Part shown: piece by piece, positions 26,550-34,374 of the stretch
Numbering within the stretch: position 1 is the first letter of the stretch
Layout of the letters: every line of letters starts with the position of its first letter
Assembly: GCA_902778725.1 (NCBI GenBank)
Contig: CACYYS010000008.1
Span: 1 to 41,880, forward strand
Reading direction: 5' to 3'
Length of the DNA stretch: 41,880 nucleotides
From: an uncultured Ruminococcus sp.
GTDB lineage: Bacteria; Bacillota; Clostridia; Oscillospirales; CAG-272
Notes under the pieces: generated by a model
Told to the model about the DNA's origin: nothing
The model's database searches: none
The model's input: only the letters and a program-made list of their open reading frames with translations
Position numbers and translations under genes: made by a program

Positions 26550-27506
26550 ATGATTTTCTTCTATGTGGCGCTGGCTGTCCTGCTGGTCCTGATCCTCGCC
26601 TCCCTCGTCATCACCTGTATGCTCTGCTCGGTGGCGACCAAGCGCAAAAGCTCCTTTTCCTGGGGGAATGTCGAGCCGCCCGAGCCGATCCGAACCTATC
26701 AACGCCGGATCGAAAACGCGACCTGGCTGACCGAAACACCATCCGAGCGGGTCAGCGTGGTCTCCCGCGACGGGCTGAAGCTTTCCGCCCGCTACTATCC
26801 CCGCGAAAACGCGAAGCGCGCCTTCCTGCTCGTGCACGGGTACCGCAGCTCCGGCGAGCACGATTTTGCCGAGTCCGCCGAGTGGATCTACCGCAACCTT
26901 GACGCCTCCCTCCTCGTGATCGATCAGCGCTCTCACGGGCAAAGCGAGGGCAAGTATATCTGCTTCGGCGTCAAAGAGCGGTACGACCTCCTCCGCTGGC
27001 ACGCCTTCTTACTCAAAAAGGCGGAGGGGGTGCCCGTCTACTGGATGGGCGTTTCCATGGGGAGCGCGACCGTCCTGATGGGGCTGAATGCGGACGGAAC
27101 GCCGAAGGGGCTCTCGGGTGTGATTGCCGACTGCGGCTACACCTCGGCGAAGGAGGAATTCCGCTATCTTTTGAAAAAAGACTATCATCTCCCGCCGTTT
27201 CCTTTCCTCTTCCTTTCCAATCTCTACTGCCGCGTCTTTGAAAAATGGCGTCTCGACGGCGCAAGCACCCTTGACGCGGTCAAAGCGAACGCGGACGTGC
27301 CGATCCTCTTTATCCACGGCGCGGCGGATACCTTCGTCCCCTACGATTTCTCCGTCCAGAACGACAGGGTCTGCAAGGCGCCGCACACCTTTTTCACCGC
27401 GAAGGAGGCGGTGCACGCCCTCTCCTGGTATTATGAAAACGACGCCTACACCGACGCCCTCCGCGACCATCTCCGCCTCTGCGAAGAAAAAAACGTCCGT
27501 CCCTGA
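26550..27506 (+). CDS. Membrane-anchored alpha/beta hydrolase
   Basis: 318-residue hydrolase with an N-terminal transmembrane anchor (MIFFYVALAVLLVLILASLVITCMLC split over residues 1-26). The serine hydrolase fold follows: RAFLLVHGYRSSG (oxyanion HG), nucleophile S169 in GVSMG, acid Asp in HGAADTFVPYD and His in EAVHALSW. It resembles the BAAT/acyl-CoA thioester hydrolase-like and 'serine aminopeptidase S33' groups; the substrate cannot be told. GGAGGTG lies 6 bases before the ATG. Its own promoter and terminator make it monocistronic. Confidence 0.87.
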   Translation: MIFFYVALAVLLVLILASLVITCMLCSVATKRKSSFSWGNVEPPEPIRTYQRRIENATWLTETPSERVSVVSRDGLKLSARYYPRENAKRAFLLVHGYRSSGEHDFAESAEWIYRNLDASLLVIDQRSHGQSEGKYICFGVKERYDLLRWHAFLLKKAEGVPVYWMGVSMGSATVLMGLNADGTPKGLSGVIADCGYTSAKEEFRYLLKKDYHLPPFPFLFLSNLYCRVFEKWRLDGASTLDAVKANADVPILFIHGAADTFVPYDFSVQNDRVCKAPHTFFTAKEAVHALSWYYENDAYTDALRDHLRLCEEKNVRP

Positions 27507-27531
27507 ACGCCCTTTGCGTATAACTTCCCGC

Positions 27532-27565
27532 AAAAAGCCGATACTGAAAACGTATCGGCTTTTTT
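27532..27565 (+). terminator. Intrinsic terminator after the alpha/beta hydrolase gene
   Basis: A 13-bp inverted repeat (27532-27544 with 27552-27564), 7-base loop, run of T at the end. It lies directly before the spoVAC ribosome binding site. Confidence 0.9.
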
Positions 27566-27580
27566 GATCGTGAGGGAGTT

Positions 27581-28033
27581 ATGAAATTCGATAAAAACAA
27601 GTACAGGATCTATGCAAAGCAGCACGCCGGGCGCTCGCCGCTGGCAAAAAACTGTCTTTTCGCTTTTCTCATCGGCGGGGGGATCTGCGCCGCCGGAGAG
27701 CTGCTCTATGCCCTTTTTTCCGGACCGCTGCGCTGCGAAGAAAAGGAGAGTGGGCTCTGGGTATCGGTCACGCTGATCTTTCTTTCCGCGCTCTTCACCG
27801 GGCTCGGGATCTTTGACCGGATCGCCAAACACGCGGGCGCGGGGACGCTGGTGCCGATCACCGGATTTGCCAACGCCGTCGCCTCCCCCGCCATCGACGC
27901 GAAAAGCGAGGGGTTCGTCCTCGGCGTCGGCGCCAAGATGTTCACGGTGGCGGGACCGGTCCTCCTCTACGGGACGGCGGCGGGAGCGGTCTGGGGACTG
28001 ATCTGCTGGATCCTCTCGCGGGGGCGGATATGA
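27581..28033 (+). CDS. spoVAC: Stage V sporulation protein AC
   Basis: Membrane component of the SpoVA channel that moves Ca2+-dipicolinic acid into the developing spore and releases it at germination. 150 residues, the usual size. N-terminal FDKNKYRIYAKQHAGRSPLAKNC precedes hydrophobic helices near 25-47, 63-81 and 118-148, with the family stretch GAGTLVPITGFANAVASPAIDAKSEGFVLGVGAKMF. GAGGGAG lies 3 bases before the ATG. It overlaps spoVAD by ATGA. SpoVA operons are expected to be under SigG in the forespore; a weak candidate lies upstream (see findings). Confidence 0.97.
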   Translation: MKFDKNKYRIYAKQHAGRSPLAKNCLFAFLIGGGICAAGELLYALFSGPLRCEEKESGLWVSVTLIFLSALFTGLGIFDRIAKHAGAGTLVPITGFANAVASPAIDAKSEGFVLGVGAKMFTVAGPVLLYGTAAGAVWGLICWILSRGRI

Positions 28034-29058
28034 AAAGAAGGATCCTTTACCCCGGGACGCCGCCCGTGATCCTCGGCTGCGCCACGGTGGGCGGCCGCAG
28101 AGAAAAGGAGGGACCGTTCGGCGCTCTGTTCGATCTCACCGACAAGACCGACCGCTTCCGCAAAAAGACCTGGGAGACGGCCGAGGCGGAGATGCAGCGC
28201 CTCGCCCTCTGCAAAGCGCTGGAAAAAACAGGAAAAAGCGCCATGGAGATCGACGCGCTCTTCGCCGGCGATCTGATCAACCAATGCGCCGCCTCGGTCT
28301 TCGGCCTTGTGAACGTTCCGGCGCCGTTTTTCGGTATCTTCGGCGCCTGCTCGACCCTCACGGAGGGACTGACGCTCGCCTCCCTCGCGCTGGAAAATCC
28401 CGGCGTCTCTCTTACCGCCGTCGTCACCTCCTCTCACAACTGCTCGGCGGAGCGGCAGTTCCGCTCGCCGCTTGAGTACGGCGGACAGCGCCCCCCGACC
28501 TCACAGTGGACGGTAACGGGCGCGGGCGCCTATCTGCTCTCCGGCCGCGCGGAGGAAGGCTGCTGCGCCCGCGTCACGGCTCTGCTCCCGGGGATCGCCG
28601 TCGACAGCGGCCTGACGGACTCCTCAAATATGGGCGCGGCGATGGCGCCCGCGGCGGCGGACACCTTCCTCTCCTATTTCGCGGAAAGCGGAGAACGGCC
28701 GGAGGATTACGATCTGATCGTCACGGGGGATCTCGGAGCGGAAGGCAGTTCCCTCTTTTTGGAATTCCTCGCGGAAAACGGCTGCCCGAACGTGAAAAAC
28801 CACGAGGATTGCGGCGCGCTGATCTACGACAGGAAGCGGGCGGACGTTCACAGCGGCGGCTCCGGCTGCGGATGCGCCGGGACGATGCTCGCAAACCGTT
28901 ATCTCCCGCTGCTCCTGCGCGGGGAAAAGAGGCGCATCCTTTTTGCCGCGACGGGGGCGCTGATGAACGCGGCGAGCGTGCAGCAGGGACTGTCCATCCC
29001 CGGGATCGCCCACCTGGTGCGTCTGGAAAGTCCGGAAAACGGAAAGGAGAAAATATGA
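28030..29058 (+). CDS. spoVAD: Stage V sporulation protein AD
   Basis: Soluble SpoVA protein with a thiolase/ketoacyl-synthase-like fold that binds dipicolinic acid. 342 residues, the usual length. Family stretches: PPVILGCATVGGRREKEGPFG at the N-terminus, FFGIFGACSTLTEGL around the thiolase-type Cys, SSHNCSAERQFRSPLEYGGQRPPTSQWTVTGAGA, and the C-terminal SGCGCAGTMLANRYL. It overlaps both neighbours with ATGA, so the three proteins are translationally coupled. No frame disruption. Confidence 0.97.
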   Translation: MKRRILYPGTPPVILGCATVGGRREKEGPFGALFDLTDKTDRFRKKTWETAEAEMQRLALCKALEKTGKSAMEIDALFAGDLINQCAASVFGLVNVPAPFFGIFGACSTLTEGLTLASLALENPGVSLTAVVTSSHNCSAERQFRSPLEYGGQRPPTSQWTVTGAGAYLLSGRAEEGCCARVTALLPGIAVDSGLTDSSNMGAAMAPAAADTFLSYFAESGERPEDYDLIVTGDLGAEGSSLFLEFLAENGCPNVKNHEDCGALIYDRKRADVHSGGSGCGCAGTMLANRYLPLLLRGEKRRILFAATGALMNAASVQQGLSIPGIAHLVRLESPENGKEKI

Positions 29059-29420
29059 CGCTCTTTTTTGCGATATGCAAAGCCTTTTTGGTCGGGGGGC
29101 TGCTCTGCGTGATCGCACAGATCCTGATCGACGAGACGGCGATGACCCCCGCGCGGATCCTGACGCTCTACGTGGTCTCCGGGGTCGCGCTCGGCGCGCT
29201 CGGCGTCTACGAAAAGCTGGTCGACTTTGCCGGCCGGGGCGCGACCGTCCCCCTGACGGGCTTTGGGTACGCGATCGCAAAAGGCGTAAAGGAGGCGGTG
29301 GCGGAAAGCGGCTTTTCCGGGATCTTCACCGGCGCGCTGACCGCCGCGGCGGGCGGGACCTGCGCCGCGATGCTCTTCTCTCTCGCGGCCGCCGCGCTCT
29401 TTTCCTCCAAGCCGAAATAA
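29055..29420 (+). CDS. spoVAE: Stage V sporulation protein AE (SpoVAEb type)
   Basis: 121-residue membrane protein of the SpoVA channel, the size of SpoVAEb. Helices near 3-22, 34-52 and 88-116. The family segment GRGATVPLTGFGYAIAKGV (60-78) parallels the TLVPITGFANAV stretch in SpoVAC, consistent with their known relatedness. The ATG at 29055 overlaps the spoVAD stop. No spoVAF or spoVAA/AB genes adjoin, so this is the minimal C-D-E set seen in many Clostridia. Confidence 0.96.
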   Translation: MTLFFAICKAFLVGGLLCVIAQILIDETAMTPARILTLYVVSGVALGALGVYEKLVDFAGRGATVPLTGFGYAIAKGVKEAVAESGFSGIFTGALTAAAGGTCAAMLFSLAAAALFSSKPK

Positions 29421-29534
29421 AACGAAGAAAAGCAGAAAAGAGGATAAAAACGGCAGGATCGCCCCTCACTTTTCCGGAAGATCCGTGATAAAATCAAAGC
29501 GAAATTATGAAATTATAAAGAAGGGATCCTGCCG

Positions 29535-31640
29535 ATGAAAAACACAAAAGCCTTTTCCCTGCTCAGCGTTCTCCTCACGCTTGCGCTGACCGCCGCGCTC
29601 CCTCCCGCCGCGGCGGGCGCGGCCCAAAAGAACATCGTCTACGTCCGGGACGGAGGAACGGGCGACGGGAGCTCCGCCGCTTCCCCTCTCTCCTCGCTCC
29701 TCACAGCCTATCAGAAACTCGGCGACGCGGGCGGAGAGATCGCGGTCTGCGGCGATCTGACGCTCCCCGCTCCCTTCCAGGAGCCGCGGCACGAGGGGAC
29801 CGTCACGATCACCCAGATCGAGGACGACGTCGATTATCGCGGGACCGGCGCGCTCCGCGTCGACCCCTCGGGGACCTATAAACGCTACATCCTCGGCGGA
29901 CCGACCGTCTTTGAGAACGTCCGCTTCGCCACGCAGAACAAGGCCGGGCTGATCGTGATCGCCGAATACAACCCCGTCACGATCGGAGAAGGCGTGATCT
30001 GCGAAGGCTTCGACTACTCCCTGATCGCAAACGCGTTCACCGTTCTCGGCGGTCATCAGAACGGTCTCCCCGCCTCGCTGATCGCGGGGAACACCGCCCG
30101 TGTGACGATCAAAGGCGGACAGGTGCTTCTGGTCGGTCTTGACCGGCAGTACAACGCAAATCACGACCGCTGCGCCGAGATCGGGATCTACGGCGGCACG
30201 GTTGAGAAGTTCTACGCCGGGAACGTCAACGGCGGAACGGGCAAAAACGCCACGGTCAAGGTATACGGAGGAACGGTGAAGGGCGCCTTTGACTGCGCCT
30301 ACGGTCTCTCCGGCGACACGACGCTGGAAGTGAGCGGAGGAGATTTCTCCGGCTGCACGAATATCAACGGCGCGACCCCGGAAACCTCCACCGCGATCCT
30401 CTCCGAGGGAACGGAAGCGGCGGTCAAACCGCTCCTCACCGGCTTCCGCAACATTCAGACCTCCACGGGGCTCTCCCATCAGTACATCCCGGACGAGGTG
30501 TTCGGCGCCGCCGTCTTCACCGACTCGCGCGGCACGTCCCTCCCTTATCGCTACTATTTCCCCGAGGGGTACGACAAAAACGCGGATAAGACCTATCCCG
30601 TCCTCTTCTATTTCCACGGAAACGGCTCCCGCGGAGACGACAACAAAAGCCAGCTCAATCCCACCCACGCGATCGTCTCGCTGGTCCTCAACTCGGAATA
30701 CGACTGCATCATCGTCGCACCCCAATGCCCGAAAAGCGACGCCTGGATCAAGGACGCAAACTACCCCGGCGGCACCGGCTTTGACCCGATGAAAACGCCG
30801 GAGAGCGCGCACCTTGCCGCGGCGACGGAGCTCTTTAACAAACTCCTGCGGGAGGAAAAGATCGATCCCGCGCGGATCTATCTCTCAGGCGGCTCGAACG
30901 GCGCCGCCGCCTGCTGGAGCACGATCGCCCACAGCCCGAAGACCGCCGCCGCCGCCGTGATCCTGGCGGGCACCGGCTCGACCGGCGGAGCGCAGAATAT
31001 CGCAGAGTACTATCTTGACACGCCGATCTGGACCTTCCACGGCGACGCGGACACGACGCTGAGCGTGAACGGAACGCGCGGGATCGTCAACGCGGTCCTC
31101 GCCCTCGGCGGGACGAAGATGACCTATACCGAGATGCCCGGCTACGCGCACAACATCTGGATCGACGCGACGGCGACCGAGGGGCTGCTCGACTGGATGT
31201 TCTCGCAAACCAGACCGGACTCGGTCGGCGTCTTCCGCCTCGGAAGCGAAACCGACAAGACCCGCGAGGATCTGCTCTCTCTCCGTTCCGGTACGGAGGA
31301 GACCGCTCCCGCGCCCGTCGAGACGGCGCCGCCGGAGACTTCCCCCGCCGCCGAAGGGGAGACCGCTCCCGCGGTCACTTCCGGTCCCGCGGTTACCGCC
31401 GCTCCCGAGACGCGCGCGGACGTCTCTTCCGGGGCAGCCGGGACGGCGCCGGTGACAACGGGCGCCGCCGGAGACGAAACGGCGCCGCAGAGCGCCCCCG
31501 CGGGTACGGACGAAACGTCCCGCCCCGGCGAGACCGGGAAGCGGGGGACGCCGTGGTATCTTTGGGCGATCCTCGGCGGGATCGCCGTCGCGGCGGGGGC
31601 CGCCGCCGCGATCTTCGCAGCCCGCAAAAAGAATAAATGA
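29535..31640 (+). CDS. Secreted, C-terminally anchored esterase with N-terminal repeat domain
   Basis: 701-residue surface protein. Signal peptide 1-30 (cleavage likely after AAGA or nearby). Residues about 33-290 contain repeated short strands such as VTIKGGQVLLVG, IGIYGGTVEKFYAG and VKVYGGTVKGAF, suggesting a right-handed beta-helix. Residues about 325-560 form an alpha/beta hydrolase like the CE1/PHB depolymerase-type esterases: YPVLFYFHGNGSRGDD, nucleophile S454 in GGSNG, acid D504 or D506 in HGDADTT, His539 in GYAHNIW. A Thr/Pro/Ala/Glu-rich linker (about 580-665) leads to one transmembrane helix and RKKNK. No LPXTG. A polysaccharide or feruloyl/acetyl ester is a plausible substrate, unproven. 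Confidence 0.85.
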   Translation: MKNTKAFSLLSVLLTLALTAALPPAAAGAAQKNIVYVRDGGTGDGSSAASPLSSLLTAYQKLGDAGGEIAVCGDLTLPAPFQEPRHEGTVTITQIEDDVDYRGTGALRVDPSGTYKRYILGGPTVFENVRFATQNKAGLIVIAEYNPVTIGEGVICEGFDYSLIANAFTVLGGHQNGLPASLIAGNTARVTIKGGQVLLVGLDRQYNANHDRCAEIGIYGGTVEKFYAGNVNGGTGKNATVKVYGGTVKGAFDCAYGLSGDTTLEVSGGDFSGCTNINGATPETSTAILSEGTEAAVKPLLTGFRNIQTSTGLSHQYIPDEVFGAAVFTDSRGTSLPYRYYFPEGYDKNADKTYPVLFYFHGNGSRGDDNKSQLNPTHAIVSLVLNSEYDCIIVAPQCPKSDAWIKDANYPGGTGFDPMKTPESAHLAAATELFNKLLREEKIDPARIYLSGGSNGAAACWSTIAHSPKTAAAAVILAGTGSTGGAQNIAEYYLDTPIWTFHGDADTTLSVNGTRGIVNAVLALGGTKMTYTEMPGYAHNIWIDATATEGLLDWMFSQTRPDSVGVFRLGSETDKTREDLLSLRSGTEETAPAPVETAPPETSPAAEGETAPAVTSGPAVTAAPETRADVSSGAAGTAPVTTGAAGDETAPQSAPAGTDETSRPGETGKRGTPWYLWAILGGIAVAAGAAAAIFAARKKNK

Positions 31641-31644
31641 TCAC

Positions 31645-31687
31645 AAAAAGCCGCGGCGCACGGGATCCCGTGCGCCGCGGCTTTTTT
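31645..31687. terminator. Perfectly palindromic bidirectional terminator
   Basis: Arms of 21 bp with no unpaired centre (31645-31665 with 31666-31686), A-run on one side and T-run on the other, centred on GGATCC. It lies between the convergent esterase and DUF4956 genes and can serve both. Confidence 0.92.
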
Positions 31688-31738
31688 CTGTGAAGAGCGC
31701 GGAGGAAGCGTTTCGTACCGGGCGGCTCTTTTTTTCGG

Positions 31739-32410
31739 TCAAAGCTGATTCTGCGCGTCGGCGTACGGCGTGATCGCGATCTCCAGATTGCCGTTTTTTG
31801 TGCGGAGCTCGTCGATGAACGCCTTTTCCTCCCGCGGATCCTTCATCCGGATGCGGAAGGAGAGACGGAACATCGAGCCCATGCCCGTGGTCTTGACGCC
31901 GACGCTCTCGCAGGCGTCGAGATAATGGGCAAAGGTATCGTTGAACGCGTCGTGATACGCGAGAGACTCCGGGATCGTGATGCGCAGGAGCTGATCCCGG
32001 GACATACCCTTATGCTCAAAGATCGGGAGCATGGAGAGAAGGAAGAAGAGAACGGAAAGAGCGAGCAGGATCAGGACGCCGTACCCGACAAACCCCATCC
32101 CGAAGGCGATCCCGGCGCCCATGGCGATCAGGATCCCGGCGATCTCGTCCGCGCTCCCCTGCGCGGAACGGAAACGGATCAGGCTGAACGCGCCGCCGAT
32201 CGCGACGCCGGCGCCGATGTTGCCGTTGACAAAGGTGATCACCGCCGCCACAACAAAGGGAACGAGCGCGAGAACGAGGAAAAAGCGCTTGGTGGAGCGG
32301 ATCCGGAAGGACATGATCCAGGCGTAAAAGATCCCTGCCGCGAGCGCGATGGCCGCCATCAGGAAAAACTGGGGAGTCGTAACGGTGGAAGAATAGATCG
32401 AATCAAACAT
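31739..32410 (-). CDS. DUF4956 family membrane protein
   Basis: 223-residue protein. The N-terminal half has four hydrophobic segments (about 15-33, 42-62, 66-84 with GAGVAIGGAFSLIRFRSAQG, and 88-128). The C-terminal half is a soluble alpha/beta domain with LSFRIRMKDPREEKAFIDELRTKNGNLEIAI. DUF4956 proteins are usually found next to a VTC polyphosphate polymerase domain protein, as here, but their function is not established. The ATG overlaps the VTC gene by 8 bases, so the pair is coupled. It ends the operon and is followed by the palindromic terminator. Confidence 0.9.
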   Translation of the reverse strand: MFDSIYSSTVTTPQFFLMAAIALAAGIFYAWIMSFRIRSTKRFFLVLALVPFVVAAVITFVNGNIGAGVAIGGAFSLIRFRSAQGSADEIAGILIAMGAGIAFGMGFVGYGVLILLALSVLFFLLSMLPIFEHKGMSRDQLLRITIPESLAYHDAFNDTFAHYLDACESVGVKTTGMGSMFRLSFRIRMKDPREEKAFIDELRTKNGNLEIAITPYADAQNQL

Positions 32411-33131
32411 GGAATGTACCTCCGCACATGGTTTTTTTCATTTGATTTTGATACGCGGCGCCGTATTTGGAAAAGCTGTTTTTATAAATATGTCCTTCGT
32501 CGAGAACGGCGGAGAGCCAGAGCGGCATCGCGCCCTGGACCTTGATCTCGAGGATCGACCACCCTTCCGGTAAAAGAGACGTTCCTTCCATGGAGATCCG
32601 GAGGTCGAGATCCTCGGTCCGGTAGCGGGGATCGTTGTCGATCGTCAGGCGCAGGTCGCCGCCCGGCTCAAAAAAGGCGGTGCGGTCATAGATGATCAGG
32701 CAGGCGGGCGCGAGATCGCCGTAAAAATCCCGGAAATAGGTCAGCTCATGGTTGATCTGCCCCCCGGCGCAAACGTCCCCTTCCCTCGCAAAAAACTTTT
32801 CGACCAGCGGGATGGTGGACTGGACGCGCCGCTTATAGACGATCCCGTAAGCTTTGCGTTTAAGCTCGAGGAAGACCGGCGAAGAGTCGGTCGCGAGTCC
32901 GTAGGAGCGGAGACGCATTTTTTCCTTGAATTTCGGTTTTTCGATCGAGCGGTTGATCAGACGGTAGTCCGGCGTATCGTAATAGAGGGAGGCGATCGAG
33001 GTCAGGCCGAACTGATCGACCTGCATATGCTCCTCCAGACGACGGCGGAAAAAAGTTTCCTGCTCCGCGCTAATCAGATATTTGAATTCATAGCGCTGCA
33101 TGACGACGACGGGATTGACCACGTTCGCCAT
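32403..33131 (-). CDS. VTC domain polyphosphate polymerase-like protein
   Basis: 242-residue protein with a triphosphate-tunnel (CYTH-like) VTC domain, related to the catalytic domain of yeast Vtc4 that makes polyphosphate from ATP. Tunnel residues appear intact: YEFKY (K17), KMRLRSYG (R73, R75), ELKRK (K91), R150 in YDRTAF, R161 in DLRLTIDND, E195 and K197 in ILEIKV, and K222 in FSKYG. GGGGGG-type SD precedes the ATG at 33131; an ATG ten codons later is an alternative. It has no membrane segment, and the partner DUF4956 could supply the membrane anchor. It follows the degenerate kinase gene by 31 bases. Confidence 0.9.
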   Translation of the reverse strand: MANVVNPVVVMQRYEFKYLISAEQETFFRRRLEEHMQVDQFGLTSIASLYYDTPDYRLINRSIEKPKFKEKMRLRSYGLATDSSPVFLELKRKAYGIVYKRRVQSTIPLVEKFFAREGDVCAGGQINHELTYFRDFYGDLAPACLIIYDRTAFFEPGGDLRLTIDNDPRYRTEDLDLRISMEGTSLLPEGWSILEIKVQGAMPLWLSAVLDEGHIYKNSFSKYGAAYQNQMKKTMCGGTFHV

Positions 33132-33162
33132 CCGGATCCCCCCTTTCTCCGGGAAAATACGC

Positions 33163-34374
33163 TCAGAGCACGATACGCAGGGTAAAGACGCCGCCTTCCA
33201 CCGCGGCGCTCAGTCGGCCGTTATGATCGCGGACGGTCTCCCGGACAAAGGAAAGTCCCAATCCGCTGCCGGGTTTGCCCGCCGCGTTTTCAAACCGGAT
33301 AAAACGATCAAAGGCTTCCTCCGCGTCCCGGTCGGAGAGCGTGGTGTCGTTGGAAACGGTCAGAACGATCCTGCCGTTCTCGGGCTTCAGGGAGAAAGCG
33401 ACGCGCGAAACGGAGAAGCGGACGCTGTTCTCGATCAGTTCCCCGATCATTTTACGGAGCGCGTCCTCCCGCGCGGCGAGGGTAAGAGCGGGAGCGATCT
33501 CGCGTTCGAGCGTGATCCCCGCGGCCTCCCAGCGCGGCAAGGCGCGGTCGGTCTCCTCCGTAAGGAGGGCGGAAAGATCGCACTCGCTCCGATCCCTCTC
33601 TTCCCGCAGGATCGCAAACTCTCCGAGGCGGCGGTTGAGCTCCGTCATCTTTCCTACCTGGCGGCGGATCGAACGGGTCTCCTCCGAAGGACCGTGCTCC
33701 CGCTCGATCAGCTCGGCGGCGGCCCCGATAACGGTCAGCGGGATCTTGAACTCGGTCTCCGCCTCCGACATGAAACGTTTTTGCTTGCGGTCGGCGTCCT
33801 CCAGCGGTCGGAAAAGCCGGCGGCTGACAAGGATCAGGAAAGCAAGGCAAACGGCAAGCCCAACGGCCTCTCCGACGCAGGAGATCACGAGGATCCGGTA
33901 GGAGGGCAGCAGCTCGCGCCCCTGATCGACGACCGTGACGCAGGTAAAATCACCGTCCCGGTAAACGCGGAAACGATAGACGGTATGCGTCCAGCCGGTC
34001 GTCTCCTTTTTGAGGCGGGAGGCGAGATCGACCGCCTCCTCGCGGGTAAAAGCGGAAATGCGGAAGGCGACCACTTCAGACGCCCCGCTCTTGTCAAAAC
34101 GAACGGTAAAATACCGGGCGGAAAACGGCAGTTCGGGAGAGTCCGGTCCCATCACGCCGCGGCGAAAATCCTTGTCCGCCGGGCTCCCTTCCCTCTCCTG
34201 TCCGTCGGGCGCGCCGAGCGTACCCGCGCCCCGGGCGATCTCCTCCGTGATCCGGTCGGCGTCCTGCGCGACCATCGTAAAGTTAATCGCGTTCAGGATT
34301 GCGAGCAGGACCGTCAGCAAAACAAAGACCGCCAGGATCGCGTAAAAAACAAACTGCTTTCTGACTTTATTCAT
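33163..34374 (-). CDS. Histidine-kinase-like membrane protein lacking the phospho-accepting His
   Basis: 403 residues. TM1 at about 8-30, an extracytoplasmic sensor region (31-157), TM2 at about 158-184, then a dimerisation helix and an ATPase domain. The H-box reads RFMSEAETEFKIPLTVI (200-216). The family pattern is SHELKTPL, so the His position is Thr207. The N-box keeps N316 (ELIENSVRF) and the G2 box GSGLGLSFV (369-377) is intact, but the G1 (D-box) region reads SNDTTL rather than DxGxG. Autophosphorylation on the normal His is therefore not possible. The ATG at 34374 overlaps the receiver gene by 8 bases. Probable pseudokinase; ATP binding is still possible. Confidence 0.85.
   Translation of the reverse strand: MNKVRKQFVFYAILAVFVLLTVLLAILNAINFTMVAQDADRITEEIARGAGTLGAPDGQEREGSPADKDFRRGVMGPDSPELPFSARYFTVRFDKSGASEVVAFRISAFTREEAVDLASRLKKETTGWTHTVYRFRVYRDGDFTCVTVVDQGRELLPSYRILVISCVGEAVGLAVCLAFLILVSRRLFRPLEDADRKQKRFMSEAETEFKIPLTVIGAAAELIEREHGPSEETRSIRRQVGKMTELNRRLGEFAILREERDRSECDLSALLTEETDRALPRWEAAGITLEREIAPALTLAAREDALRKMIGELIENSVRFSVSRVAFSLKPENGRIVLTVSNDTTLSDRDAEEAFDRFIRFENAAGKPGSGLGLSFVRETVRDHNGRLSAAVEGGVFTLRIVL

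Noticed and set aside
31200..31640. Repeat-rich Thr/Pro/Ala segment of the esterase as a tandem DNA repeat
   Set aside because: The repeats are amino-acid composition of a surface linker; no exact tandem unit is visible.
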